Source of the DNA: Pegea sp. RAD2-039
Taxonomy: Eukaryota; Chordata; Thaliacea; Salpida; Salpidae
Length of the DNA stretch: 64,000 bases
Assembly (NCBI GenBank): GCA_034620365.1
Contig: JAQGEQ010000084.1
Location: forward strand, 2,790,001 to 2,854,000
Reading direction: 5' to 3'
Every line of letters starts with the position of its first letter. Positions within the stretch are counted from its first letter, which is position 1. A program made the translations under genes and the position numbers. Shown piece after piece: positions 23,826 through 36,379 of this stretch. The notes beneath the pieces are model-generated. The model saw only the letters and a list, made by a program, of their open reading frames with translations. It was not told where the DNA came from and ran no database searches.

Positions 23826-24377
23826 CTTAAAAAATTTGAGAACTTGGTATGAAGTTAATGAACCAATTATTAACAAACCAATTTCTGTAGTGAGTCTATT
23901 TTATGTCTTCAGATCAATCAAGTATTTTACTTTAAATAATTGTTTTAAGTTTTGATAAAATTGTAACAAAAATAATGGTAACAGCAACAGTAAACGACTT
24001 TTATCAGTATAAACATTTAAAGAAATTGTTAAGAGCAAAAAGTAAAAATCAGAATATCAATCTTTTAGTTGTCTAAAATGTATACCAGCTTTTAAATATT
24101 TTGAGTTATTCTAGATTAAACTTTTCATATATTTTTTTATTACTGTAATTATTAATTTATTTGTAACTATTATCAGTTGAATTGTTTTTATAATTTTCAA
24201 GAGTTACAAATTACTAAATAAAATTTATAAATCGATTCCAATTAACAACTCTATTATATATTTAGTTAGTTTGAACAAGTTTATTCGACAACGAGCTTAT
24301 TTACAATCAATTCTTTTGTCGAATCATACAAATATTTGTTGAAACAGATAGATATGGTGATAAAGAAGATGATTTCC
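23826..24377. other. intergenic, AT-rich
   Basis: About 550 bases between the LINE fragment and the NUBPL stop codon. Nothing is supported. Confidence 0.5.
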
Positions 24378-26596
24378 TCAAGTTTTATCTCTCGGAATAA
24401 TTTCTAAATTTTCGAGTTTTTCAAAGAGCTTGCTTGCCAAATTCAAAAACGATTTTGCCTAAAAATAAAAACACAGATAAATACAGTTTGAAAATTAAAT
24501 CATTCAAAAAATAATTCAAATTTGTTTTTAGATCTAACAGTTTACAAATTAATAAATTTAAAAAAAATATTATAAATTTACAGAGCTTGATTGAGGATGT
24601 TGAATCATCACTGGAACACCATCATCTGATCCTTCTGAAATCTTGCAATCCAAAGGTATAGATCCTGCACAATGTTAAATTACAGCAGTTAACGCAATAT
24701 ATTAATCAGTAATATACAAAATAACTAATACTTTTAACTTTCTATGATTATATTATAACCAACGTACAAAATGATAAAGAGCACCTCTAGTTTGGTTGTT
24801 TTCAGATAACAGCCATTATTATGAAAATATAAATTTTGATTAATACCTAATTTTTCTATTTTCATTTTTTGTAAAAACTTCTCGACGTTTTTGTGCCCAA
24901 AAACTGTATTTGTATGTCCACAATTAGAACATGAGAATGAATTCATATTTTCTACTACACCAAAAACCTTAAAAAGTTTTTCAACCACTTTTAGTTCAGT
25001 ATAGATTTACCAAATTATAAAACATCAACTTTAAGTTCTCAATTTAATCAAAACCAGAAAATCATTTTACTTCAACTTTGAGTTTTTCAAACATATTGAC
25101 CCCTCTGTGGACGTCGGCAAGTGAAAGCTTGTTTGGTGTTGTCACAATTACTGATCCTTAAAAAAAGAATGAATGAAATTCTGAAGTCTACAGAATCTTA
25201 CTAACCACTAATTGGTACATTTTGAATCACTGACAAAGGAACATCGCCAGTTCCAGGTGGCAGGTCAACTATTAATACATCAATCTTTCTCCAATGTACC
25301 TATATTAAAGTAAAACGATTATGTAATAAAAAATTGAATTATATTTATACAATAGAAGCTAGTCATTGAGTCAACTGTTGCTTCTAATTTTACAAACTGG
25401 TGAAAAATTGATTGAAACCTTTTTTAAAAGTTGTTGGACAGCTTGCATTAACATCATACCTCTCCAAACAACCGGAGCACCTTCATCTATCAGAAAACCC
25501 ATCGACATACTTAAACAAACAAAGAACTGTTTATTTTCAAAGTAATATGAGAGAAACAAATCTTATATAGAATGGAATCTTAAATAATTTGAAGATTTCA
25601 CTCTTATATTTTTACAAAAATAATTTTTTTTTATATACTTTATTTATTTTATTTGAAAGATTTATAGCTTGTTTTTAAATCTAAATTAATTTAACTAACA
25701 TCAAATAATATAAAAATATTCTTAATCATATTGAAAAAAAATAATCAAATTATACTTAAAATTTGTACAAAATGCAGTTATCACCTTGAAATTCCATACT
25801 TTTCCAATGGTATCATCAAATTATCTATAAATATACTAATTAACCAAAAAAGTAAAGATATAAAATTTATGTTATTATATTTAATCAAAAATTACCTTTA
25901 GTTAGATCAGGTTTTCTTTTTAAATTTAATAAAGTTGGTATTGATGGTCCAAATACATCAACGTCTAACAAACCAATATTTTTATTCTGAAGAAAATAGC
26001 AAATTATTAAAAAATCAATCACAAGTCCTTAAAAGAAATCCTTAGAAAATATATGACAACACTAAAAATAAGTATAAACAACAATATGTTTTTTCTCATA
26101 ATAAACAAACAAATCAATCAAATATAATATGTTTTTAAAATCATTTACAGGAGATAAAAGTTTTAATGCCAATGCAGTGTTCACAGAAACAGTTGACTTT
26201 CCAACTCCACCTTTTGCAGAACCAACAAGTACTATATGTTTAACTCCAGGTATTGATGTTTTAATTGGTAAACCACGGCTAATATTTGGATTATTCTATT
26301 GATAAGTGATATACAAAATATTTTTTGTTATAATCAATAAACATTCATTATATTTTGTAATACAAATTTTAATAGAAATAAGTTATTAAAGTAAATAGTC
26401 CATTAAAACCTTATTATTAAATCTTAATTACAGTTATATTAATAAATTCAAACTATGAAACAGAAACAAATTTTGTAAAAATATGTTTACAAACCTTCTT
26501 TTGGTATATTAAAGTTTGACATTTAAAGAAACGACAACTTAAAAATTGTGATTTTTTTATTGGTAAAGTAAGAAGTTTTCCAGTATTTAGCATCAT
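24378..26596 (-). CDS. NUBPL: NUBPL/Ind1, mitochondrial Fe-S P-loop NTPase for complex I assembly
   Basis: Ten exons: 26495-26596, 26149-26295, 25896-25986, 25785-25824, 25419-25509, 25206-25299, 25071-25156, 24847-24967, 24582-24664 and 24378-24458; 936 nt, 311 aa (human 319). Mrp/NBP35-type NTPase that delivers Fe-S clusters to respiratory complex I in mitochondria. The N terminus ([20 protein letters not shown]...) is basic and Ser/Thr/Leu-rich, consistent with a mitochondrial targeting peptide. Deviant Walker [11 protein letters not shown]. Other family blocks: [47 protein letters not shown], and [13 protein letters not shown], which carries the CxxC cluster ligand. Spliceosomal introns rule out bacterial contamination. 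The start is the first of two adjacent ATGs. Confidence 0.95.
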
Positions 26597-29002
26597 TCTA
26601 ATGAAAACTTTTTTAAGATAAGTATAAAAAGCTATTGTTTTAAAAGTCCTACAAAACTTAAAAAAATTATTTTTAGGTAGATTCCCTAAAACATTACTTG
26701 AATAAAATATGTAAACAATTTAAGGAAATGCAATCAATTTCTTTTTTTCTTCAAACATACACTATAAACATTAAATAGTTGAAGAGATATAAATTGATAA
26801 TAAATAGTTAAGAAATCTTCATAAAGATTTGTTTTTATATTTAAATACAACTTTTGCTACTACTTGTTACAAAGTCATATAAAATAATGTTGAGCTATCT
26901 AAACGAAATTGTTGATGAACTTAGCAAAATTCAGTCTACAGTTTAATTTGAATAGATGAAATTTCAAAATAGCACCTATTTCTATAAGCAATCAGTAATT
27001 TACAATTAATAGCTGCATTTTATTTTCAACGTTTAAAAATAATGTTCAATACGATTGTAGTATTTAAGAAAAGTCACTATCGTATATAAGATAAGAAAAG
27101 AAATAAAGACAATTAAAATCAGTATATTTTCTAGCGAGCTCAGAAAGAGATCGTAACTGAAAATTTCGAAACCATTAATAATCGCTTTAATCAGAATTTA
27201 TTTTGTTTGAAACACCTATGTACTCGGTTTATAACGTTTTGATATGCTAGACCAACAACACTGGTCTTTAGCTAAAGTAATTTACCGCAATTTAATAAAA
27301 AAATATTCTAATTGATTCAGCACTTTAATCTTTACAATATCGTTGGTGTTTCCAAAGAAAAGTTGTACCTACGCGCAGCAAAGCACAAACTTCATCCTAA
27401 CTCTGGTATGCTTCTTTAAAATATATTAAAGAAAGTTTAAAACATACTTTAATAAAAACAGCTATTGTTAGATTTTTGAAACATGATAAGAACCTTTAAA
27501 TTTATTTGGAAGCCTTAAACTCCATTATATATTCTGTAATTAAGCCGTTATTCAGTAACACAGGGCGCCTGTCTTAACATTTTTAGCATAACTATTATAT
27601 TTTTAAGTTGCCTTCATATACTAGAGCTAGAATATAAACTTTATCTAAAAAGGTTAGTCCTAAGGCTTCATATACTTGTTTGATTCTAATAGTACATTGA
27701 AACGCGCCTTGTCTGGTGTACAGCTGCATACTGCAAAGAAATATATATTTGACTATGTTTAGAGCCCACAACTAATAAAAGGATCTTAGTTAATGAAGCA
27801 AAAATTGATGTAACTTTTACTTAAAAATATCCACAATATATCATTTCTAAAATGCTTGTTTAGATAGGATAGATATTCTTAGTTCTATTCATTATGCTAC
27901 CTACTTTATTCAGTATCAAATGTTAAAGAAAGAAAACATGTTGGTGAAGCTGCAAAAACCAAATTTCGTTTGTTCTTAAAATTTCATTTTAATAAATTTA
28001 AATAAAGATATCATTACCAATGGCATAAATTTAACAATCTTTCAAAAACATTTTATTTCTGTAAGCTTACATAGAATGTTTCTATGAATAGGAGAAAATA
28101 GACTAAAGCGTTTCTATGTACACAAAGCTAAATTAATGAAGTATATATTTCAGGATTTGACAGTTTTTTTGTTAAATAGAAAGTTAAAACAAACTTTTGT
28201 ACTTAATTACTTATATATAGTTTAGAAAAAAATTTTATTAAAATTTTGCGATCTTTTATTAATATTTTTTTATTTAATTTAGCTTCATAGAAAGTCTGTC
28301 ATGAGTGATTTATAGTAAACTTGTTAAATAAAAAGCTATTTAAACGACTTTTAAGTCAATTTTTAAGAAAATACAATGAAGTTAAAAGCAAATGAATTTA
28401 TGAAATAAAATTCATAAATGAAAAAAAGTTTTGAATAAGTGATTTACAAATAGTCATAAAGTAATTTTATTTTATTTGTATTGTAATTAGGTTTTTATAT
28501 AGTTAAACCTTGAGAAATTATAATTAAAGATCAGTAGTAATGACAAATAAGCTTAATATATAAAATATTTTGACTGGAATATATTTATTCTTTCAGTTAA
28601 AACCAAAACTTTATTAAAACAGTAATTGTATAGTACAACTTAATTTCAAAAACAGTGATAAGTTTCAAAATTGATAAATCGTTCTGTGATTTTATTATTT
28701 TTCTTTGTAATAAACCTATTTTTAATAAGATTTTTTCTCAAAAAAAGAGTAAACCTTTTTCCAAGAAGTTCTTATAGGTTTTGTTGACATTACAAATTTA
28801 TTCTTGATAAATCTTAAAACATTTTAAGAAACAAAGAATAAGTCCAAGCTATTTTAATATTATAGTTGTAAATTGTTTCTGTTTTTTGAAGTTGACTTTA
28901 TGGTGGTAAAGTCAATGTCATACTTTAAACTCATTTTTTGAAATATTAATTTATCTTTTTAGTTATCAGACAACGCCTTTAAATTAAAAAATATAAATAA
29001 AA
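26597..29002. other. intergenic between divergent NUBPL and TTLL7
   Basis: About 2.4 kb of AT-rich sequence between two genes transcribed away from each other, so both promoters should lie here. I see no exon-like frame. A short perfect inverted repeat sits 87 bases before the TTLL7 ATG and is listed separately. Confidence 0.5.
28892..28915. repeat. 9-bp perfect inverted repeat upstream of TTLL7
   Basis: TTGACTTTA, a 6-base spacer (TGGTGG), then TAAAGTCAA. It lies within 120 bases of the TTLL7 start codon and could be a dimeric factor site or a 5' UTR hairpin. No known factor is assigned. Confidence 0.5.
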
Positions 29003-32000
29003 ATGCCTTCAGATATTCACAGCAAAACAAGTTCTAAAAGTAAAGAAAGGCCCACTAAGAAACGAAAAAAATCTTCTATTTATGCTTGTACTGCTAGCTG
29101 TAAATATGATTTGGGTAAGTAATTTCTGATTGAATTTTTTATATGTTTATAAGCAAGTATATAAATTTGATATACTAAATAAAATCAAAGTCAAAAACTT
29201 TTTCTAGCTTAATTAGTATAGCTTTAATATAATGTTCATTTAGAGCCTTTAAATATTGTTGTTTATAAAGTGATTGAATTTCAGCTATAAACTAATTTTT
29301 TTGATAAAGCTTTTGAAAACTAATGATCTATTAAAACAACCAAAAAATGTTTAAATAATTTATAAATTTGATAATATGTATTCAATAGCTATATATTTAC
29401 TTGATTATTAATTATTATTTATCTATTTTGTTTACAGTTAAAGGTGCAATTAAATCAGTTGGTATGGTTTTAACTAAAGAAGACATTTCTGTGGGGTCTG
29501 AATCCAATCTTATTTGGTGTGACTCAATTATACCCAGTGAAAGAATTCAAGAGCTAAAAAACTATCAAAAAATCAACCATTTTCCAAATATGGGAGAGAT
29601 TTGTCGCAAGGACTACTTAGCTAGAAATATGTCCAGGTTTAAAATAGTTGTATTAAATTTGTTGATTATTCCAGTTTTCTATTATGACATTTTATAAGTT
29701 TCAAGATAAAATTCTACAAATATAAGAAAATAATCAAAACAATTTTGCTTTTGTTTCTTTTTATTTGGTTATTTTATAAATATTTTCCTACACTGAAGTT
29801 GTTTTTATAAATTTGCTTAATAACTAATTGTTCTGATTTCATTTAGTCATAATCGATTTGCATCTTGCAGAATGAGGAAAGTATGTCCTGATGAATATGA
29901 TTTCACTCCTAAATCTTGGATCATGCCTTCTGAATACAATCTCTTATATCAATATTCTCAAGATTGTCGCAAACAAAAAAGAAAAGAGCAAACTATATTT
30001 ATACATAAACCATCAAATGGTGCTATGGGAAATGGGCTAGTCCACTTGATCTGTTTTTGAAAATACTTTTTAAATAAACTTGATTAAATTGAATCACTTG
30101 CTTTTCTATTCCTAATTTGCGCCATGTAGATTTGTAGTTTTATTTTGCAAACTACTTTCCAATATTATATCAGTCAAACTTCTTTTTGAAAGAATTATTT
30201 GTGTTTTAATTCTTATACACTTTTTGTGCAGGATTCGTTTGTTTAAAAATCCTGAAAAGATTTATCTAAATGATCACACAATTGTGCAACAATATCTTGA
30301 CAAACCTTTGCTGCTTGATGGATTCAAGATTGATTTGAGACTTTATGTCTTAATCACTCATTGTGATCCCTTAAGAGCCTTTCTTTATCAAGATGGGTTA
30401 GTTCGTTTAAGTACAGAGAAATATTCCGTCCCTACCGAAAGTAATATTGTGAGTTTGAAGGTTTTGAAACTCGTAGTTATAAATTTTAAATAAATTTTAT
30501 TATTAATTATTATTATTAAATAATTTTAAATAAAAACAATTTTTATTCATTAAGTTAGTACTGTGCTCAATTGCATGTTTCCAAAATATTAAGTTCGTTT
30601 TTAAGACAGGTTTTTTATCTAATATTTTAGGCCGAATAATTTTAAAGCGTGGGAATATTTGTTACTTAAAAGATGTTTTTAAGTATTTTAGAATTGATGA
30701 AATTTGATGATTAGCAATCAAACTGTTTTTTTATCAATCAGTTTTTCATCTTATAATTTTATTGATAAATTTATAAGATTAGAATTATTAAACTGTAATT
30801 TATTTCTTTTTTCGAATTTAGGATCAATTATATATGCATCTCACTAACTACTCAGTGAATAGATATAATGAAAACTTCCAAAGACATCATGATTTTGATA
30901 GAGGAAGTAAAAGAAGTGTTAGATCGTTATTACAGTATCTTTCAAAAGAAGGACATGACACTTTAAAACTCTGGAGGAATATTTCTGTGAATATTTGTTT
31001 GTTGTCATGAAATTTTGTACTATGCTAACCAAAGTTGTTAAAAAATGTTATAGGATTTGATTGTAAAGACTTTAATAGTTGCCAGTCCTCAAGTTACTCA
31101 TGCTTACAAGATGTGCCGGCCTGGACAAAGCTCACATTCTAACAGTGTCTGTTTTGAAGGTAGATATTCAACTTTTCAGCCAAAATTTGTTGAAACTAAA
31201 GAAGAAAAAAGAATTGAAATATTTGCTTAAACTGAACCAAATCAAAGTTGTTAAATAATTTCTCTTTAAAAAGTCAAATATTTCCTCATTTTTTTTGCTA
31301 CTATTTAAAAATATCAAAGAAACATTTTAAAGATTTGAAAACAAATATTTTTAAAAATCCAAATGAGACTGATATATAAACTTGAAACTCTTTTAGTTCT
31401 AGGTTTTGATATCTTTCTTGACAAGAAGTTAAAACCCTGGCTTTTAGAAGTCAACAGGTTTGTTACAAATTTATTGAAATTATTTATTAACGACCATCAA
31501 AAAGAAATTTGTTTTTTTTACTCTTAGTAACATCGCTTACCTGTAGCTGCTTGCTTTCTACTTACTGCTTATTTATCAATAAACTTTTTCTAACATTAAA
31601 ATCAAACTTTTTGTTTTCAAAACAAAAGAGCCCCAAGTTTTGGAGGCGATGAAAGAATTGATCGTGAAATTAAAACTGGAGTGATCAGAGACGCCTTGGT
31701 TTTGATTAATCTTAGGTCTTTTTAGCGGAGATTTTTGCATTTTTTAAAACTTTAAATTTGTATATTCAATTTGTTACAGAGCTGGTGATAGGCGTCGGAA
31801 CTTGGCACTTCAAAAAGCAGCAACTCGAAAAAGACTTTTTAAACCTTTTAGCCACCATGCGGAGAAAAATCTAGAAAATACAATTTCAAAAAAACAGTTC
31901 TTGATCAATCGTAAGAAAGAAGAATTGGTAAGAAAGATCTGATGAGGATTAAAAGTAGAATTGATTTGATCTTTTAGAAAGAGAAACTAGCCTGGGTGAG

Positions 32001-33847
32001 ACTGGATGCTGCTCGTGAAGAGTATGAAGATTTACATATGGGCAATTATTGTCGGATTTTTCCTTGTGTGGATTCTAATCTTCGTAATAAGTATCTGATC
32101 ACAAGATTAGCTGAGATGAGCAACGAATGAAATACTTTTTAGATACACAAAACTTCTCACAGAAGCTTTCAAACTATTCCATTGTTCCAGGAGCGTTCCA
32201 TTTGAAAAGAATCTCATAGAACACTACATGCCGAAAAGAGTTAGTCCCTAGATGCAATTCTAATGATCTTTTTATGATCTTAATCTTTAGGAAGATGAAA
32301 TTCTTCATCTTATCGAACAATGTGAAGAAGAAGAAGGGATTAAGCCTTTGATGATGAGGAAGTCTTTATCTTCGATGCCTACACTAACTCCACCTCCTCA
32401 ATCAATCAGATCTCAATCCGACGAGTCTTCATCTTCTGAAGATGAATCTTTGGAGGTAGCTCTTTAAATCGATCCCACTTTTTACTTAAAGATTTATTTT
32501 TTTCAGTCGGAGCAAAAAAATAGATCGAAAGTGAGATTTGCTGATCACGTGACCGATGTAAGATCTCTGATTGGCTCTTTGCAGATTAAACAAGACTCTA
32601 AGTTCAAGATCAATCGTTCTCTTCAACCAAAGCTGAAGGCCAATACAAAAAATTCAATGAAATCACCAGCAAGACAGGGATCTTCTACCACTCTTCCTAA
32701 CAGATCCAGGTTTTTAAAGTCATTAAATGTATTAAAGATCATCATTATCTTCTACAGATCAGCTCATAGCTCATCCCGACTTTCATCTGCAAACTCATCC
32801 CGATCTTTCAACAAGTTTACTGAATCTTCCATTAAACAAAGATCAGTGATAGATCTTTCTGAAAACTCTTTAGTCATCAACCCCAAAGATCGCGAAACAG
32901 AAAACACTCATCGAATCCTACTTGCTCTCAACCGCACAAGGATCAAGTTTCCTGGAAAGAGTGATGAAGAGGCAGATAAACTCATTACAAATGTGTGTCT
33001 TTCTTCAACTGATCTTCATCTGATCTGATATTTCTTTAAAGATCATGAACACATGGAGAGAACACAGATCTCAGATTGCTCATTACTGGCTCGTTCAACT
33101 CGATACTGCAAAGCGGAAAAAGGTTCCTCATCCCGATCTTTCCCGATCTGATGCAGACATCGATTAAATCCTCATCTACAGGTCATTGAGATCGTTCAAG
33201 TAAATGTAAGAGCAATCGTGGAGAGAGTTTGGAGATGGTCTGATGTGAGTAGCTTAAAGTTGAGTAGACTTCTTAATCGTGTCTTCAACCGGATGCAGTG
33301 GAGTCGAGGTCAGGGTCTTTGGAGCTGCTTCCTTAACTCCGAGTAAGATCTTCTCTTTCTTCTCGACTTTTTTTATCGTTTTTTGTTGTTTAGTGAAGAT
33401 GCTTGGGAGACAATTTTTAGCAAAAGCACGGAGGTTGTGAAGGAGGTAGAAATGGATTGTTGTAGAAGAGTTATTCGTCTTTGTAAAGATTGCCTTCTAA
33501 TCGTCTATCAATTTGCAAATGAAGCCCGTAAAGTGATTCCAATCCAATCCAAGTCCAACACATCATTGTCCAAAACTAAGTTCTCTGAAACAAAAACATT
33601 TCATAAAAATATCTCACAAAAAAAAGAGAAAATAGTTTCAGTGATACCAACGAGGTCTGTAGATGAGTTTCTAAATCAGTTTCTAAAACTAAAAGTTAAT
33701 TGCTACTTCAGGTTTACGAGATCTTTAAACTATGATCGTTTCAAAGATCAGCTTAAACTGGGAAGAGATTTTGAACACACTGTCACCTCAAATATAAACA
33801 GACAGACAAATTCTCATGGTAAAAATAGAAGCAAGCCCGTGTTATGA
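29003..33847 (+). CDS. TTLL7: tubulin polyglutamylase TTLL7
   Basis: Seventeen exons: 29003-29114, 29438-29636, 29871-30035, 30232-30448, 30822-30986, 31054-31159, 31397-31457, 31629-31715, 31780-31927, 31978-32090, 32143-32239, 32291-32455, 32507-32709, 32758-32992, 33042-33122, 33182-33342 and 33394-33847; 2769 nt, 922 aa (human ~887). TTL-like ligase adding glutamate chains to tubulin, mainly beta-tubulin. TTL domain ~40-370: NYQKINHFPNMGEICRKDYL, KPSNGAMGNG (ATP grasp), DGFKIDLRLYVLITHCDPL, YMHLTNYSVN, EVLGFDIFLDKKLKPWLLEV followed by N341. The microtubule-binding basic region follows (~375-480), with MGNYCRI. A Ser-rich linker leads to the conserved TTLL7 tail (RIKFPGKSDEEADKLI, NRVFNRMQWSRGQGLW). 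Intron 3 uses a GC donor (30036-30037). The last exon ends in a Ser/Lys-rich tail I cannot compare. Confidence 0.95.
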
Positions 33848-36039
33848 GATCTTACATTATTTACAAATGTTTATTTTTATAAACTTCGATTTATTTCAAC
33901 ATTTTTGTAAAATTCATTTCAAATAGAATTTGCATCGCATATGTAAACTTTTTTCATTTTAACAACGTTTTTTTGCACTTAAAAATGTTTTGGTTTTGTT
34001 GTCTTCAACTTTATACAATTATTTGGCTTGAGTAGAAATTCAACTTGATATTATTTCAGTGATTTTCTTCAACAAAACTTGTATTAGTATAAATGAATTT
34101 TATATAATAGTTTTAGGGTTTTAATCATAAATACTTTTTTGAAAATTAATTTTCTTTCAAAAATAAATAAACTTTAATAACGAAATTATTCACTTTGTTT
34201 TTGATCATATAATACTTTTTCATTTTTATAATTTAATGGATACAATTATTCTAAGATTATAAATGATGGCAGATGACACATAAACTTTCTTGCTAAACCT
34301 GCTAATTCCTATAAAAGCTCTGCTTCTAAGAGTAAAACTTATCCAGAGTAATAAGAATATAAAGAAGCAAGAACTGAATATGAGCAGAAGTACAAACCTT
34401 TTCCAACATAAAAGTCATTCAAATTATTGTCTGTTCGACGATTTCAGCCAAAAGTTCTCTCATAAATATCTGTAAATTCTCAACATTCTAATAATTTGAG
34501 GACACACCTTATTTCTAAAATCCCAGTTATTTGTTGGATAACCTTATATGAGGGCGATATATCAATTAACACAAAAAAAATTTGACGCTAAGCATGAAAT
34601 AGACATTTAATGAGAATCTTGAAAGCATTATGACGAAGATAGATTTCAGATTTACTTATATAAATATATACTAAACATTTAATGATAAAAGATCCTGTAT
34701 AATACTTGAAAAGCATTCACAATTTTTAGCATTTAAAAAATGGGTTTGGTTATAATATTCAACGATGTTTTCTAAGTGAAGGTCGTAACTTGTTTTTTTT
34801 TCAAATTAGGACTTTTTCTGGATAAATACCAAGGCTACGGTGTCATCGGTCACAAAAATTTAAAATATAATATAAAAATGATTTAATCTATTTCATATAT
34901 TAGTATCGAAGTGCTTTAAATGAGTTTTGAAAGTTAATCACTCAAATAAGCAAATTAACTGATGTAACTGATTTCAGAAGTTTCTACATTGGATTTTGTA
35001 AAGAAATATTTTATAAAATTCAGGCTACAAAAAAATCACCGAAATATAAAAAGATTAAAGCGATAAGAACAACAAACGTGATTATTAAAATTTATCAAAA
35101 AATTCAGATGATAAAAAACTTTAAACTAATCTTATATATCGTCTATATTAACAAAATATTATTTTTTCAATTACAACAAACAGAATTGATTATTTGTGAG
35201 AATGTGTGTAGCGATAAGGAAGTCTTTTTCGCTTTTATTGTAATCACAGATACATTTCTAAAGTAATAAAATTCGAATTTAATTCTAACTAAAACGTTGA
35301 GTGATAAATAAGAGATAATTTCCACAAAATACATCATAATGAATAATTTATTGACTAGCTTGAAATACCAGCTGTAGTATATTGACAACTTATCATTCAT
35401 CTTCACTTATCTTCAATCTAATCGAATATAAATTGATTTTTTCTGAATTTTGAAAAATAATTTATTTAAAAACCTGAAACAATTTTGAGCTTTCAAAATT
35501 TCTGAAATATTTTTGAATTAAAATCATTTTATTTAGTTGAATTTAATCAAAAAATTTTATCAAATATTTATATTTTTTACTTAAAATTCATTCTTGTCAG
35601 ACTAAAATGTTTAATAATAAAATTTTGAAGAGGCTGAAAAACTTTCTAAACTTCAAAAATAAGAAATTAAAGTTGAAAAATAATCTTATTAAGAATAAAA
35701 AATGGGCAAAAATCGAAATAATAACACCGAAGTAGTTGAAAAGTGAAAAGTCGCAACATTTGCATGCAGTAATATCACAATAAACAAAATATTAACTTCT
35801 GTTATTTGAAGTCAAAATCGAAAATTCACTTAAATATCTGAATTTGCGCAATTATTGAACAAAAAGAAACAAAATTTGTTAATAAAATCTTCTATTTAGA
35901 AGGCAGGAGAATAACAAGCGAAAAATGGCAAGATTTGTCGAATTACAAATATATTATTTCCGCTAGATGTCGCTAAACACCAAAAGAAGTCAACAGCTTC
36001 ATTCTATTCTCTTTCTGTTGATTTTGTGAATTTTTTCTT
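33848..36039. other. intergenic, AT-rich, with one LINE tail remnant
   Basis: About 2.2 kb between the TTLL7 stop and a GC-richer segment next to the SYD-1 3' end. Short open frames here look like chance. One LINE tail remnant is listed at 35191-35250. Confidence 0.5.
35191..35250 (+). mobile_element. 3' tail remnant of the local CR1-like LINE family
   Basis: TATTTGTGAGAATGTGTGTA, then GCGATAAGG and GCTTTTATTGTAATCA. This matches the 3' end of the LINE copies near 17693-17760 and 20383-20450 (TTTGTGAGAATGTGTGTTAG, GCGAGAGGTG, ATTTATTGTAATA) with a few changes. Confidence 0.75.
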
Positions 36040-36379
36040 CATAAAAATGTAAAGAATTTGTTGAAGAGAAAAAAAGGAAATAGAAATCGTCTGCTGACGA
36101 AACGCTCGAATAGTTTCAAGTTGATAAAGAAAAGATTCACTGTTGAGAGCGCCCTCAAGCGGCAACAAAAAGCTTCTTGATGACGATTTGAGGAGTCAAC
36201 AAAGAAGAAAAGTTCAAAGAGAAGGCAAGATGAGAAAAGAGGCCGAAGATTTGTGTCTTCAGATGAAAGGCAAGTAAGATGAAGATCATCTACTCCGAGT
36301 TGGAGAATTACAAGATCAAGTTGAAAATCTCAAATGCTCCTCTCAGGAGGTGATGACGTCAACACGCGAAGTGATGACG
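36040..36379. other. GC-richer segment beyond the SYD-1 stop, unexplained
   Basis: This stretch is clearly richer in G and C than the spacers around it and contains two TGACGTCA palindromes. On the minus strand it would be the SYD-1 3' UTR. On the plus strand it has open, charged, coiled-coil-like pieces (LLDDDLRSQQRRKVQREGKM, then RKEAEDLCLQMKGK; GELQDQVENLKCSSQEV) interrupted by stops, one next to a good donor-like AAAG|GCAAGTAAG. I cannot join these into a gene. Confidence 0.4.

Noticed and set aside
24378..26596. Bacterial contamination suggested by the Mrp/NBP35-type ATPase
   Set aside because: Nine spliceosomal introns and a mitochondrial-type N terminus show it is a nuclear NUBPL gene.
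32091..32130. Apparent end of TTLL7 at an in-frame TGA after NLRNKYLITRLAEMSNE
   Set aside because: A GTATCT donor at 32091 and an acceptor before 32143 join in phase to the conserved YTKLLTEAFKLF block, so the TGA is intronic.
34290..34475. 61-codon plus-strand open frame
   Set aside because: No splice context, no family features and AT-driven composition; taken as chance.
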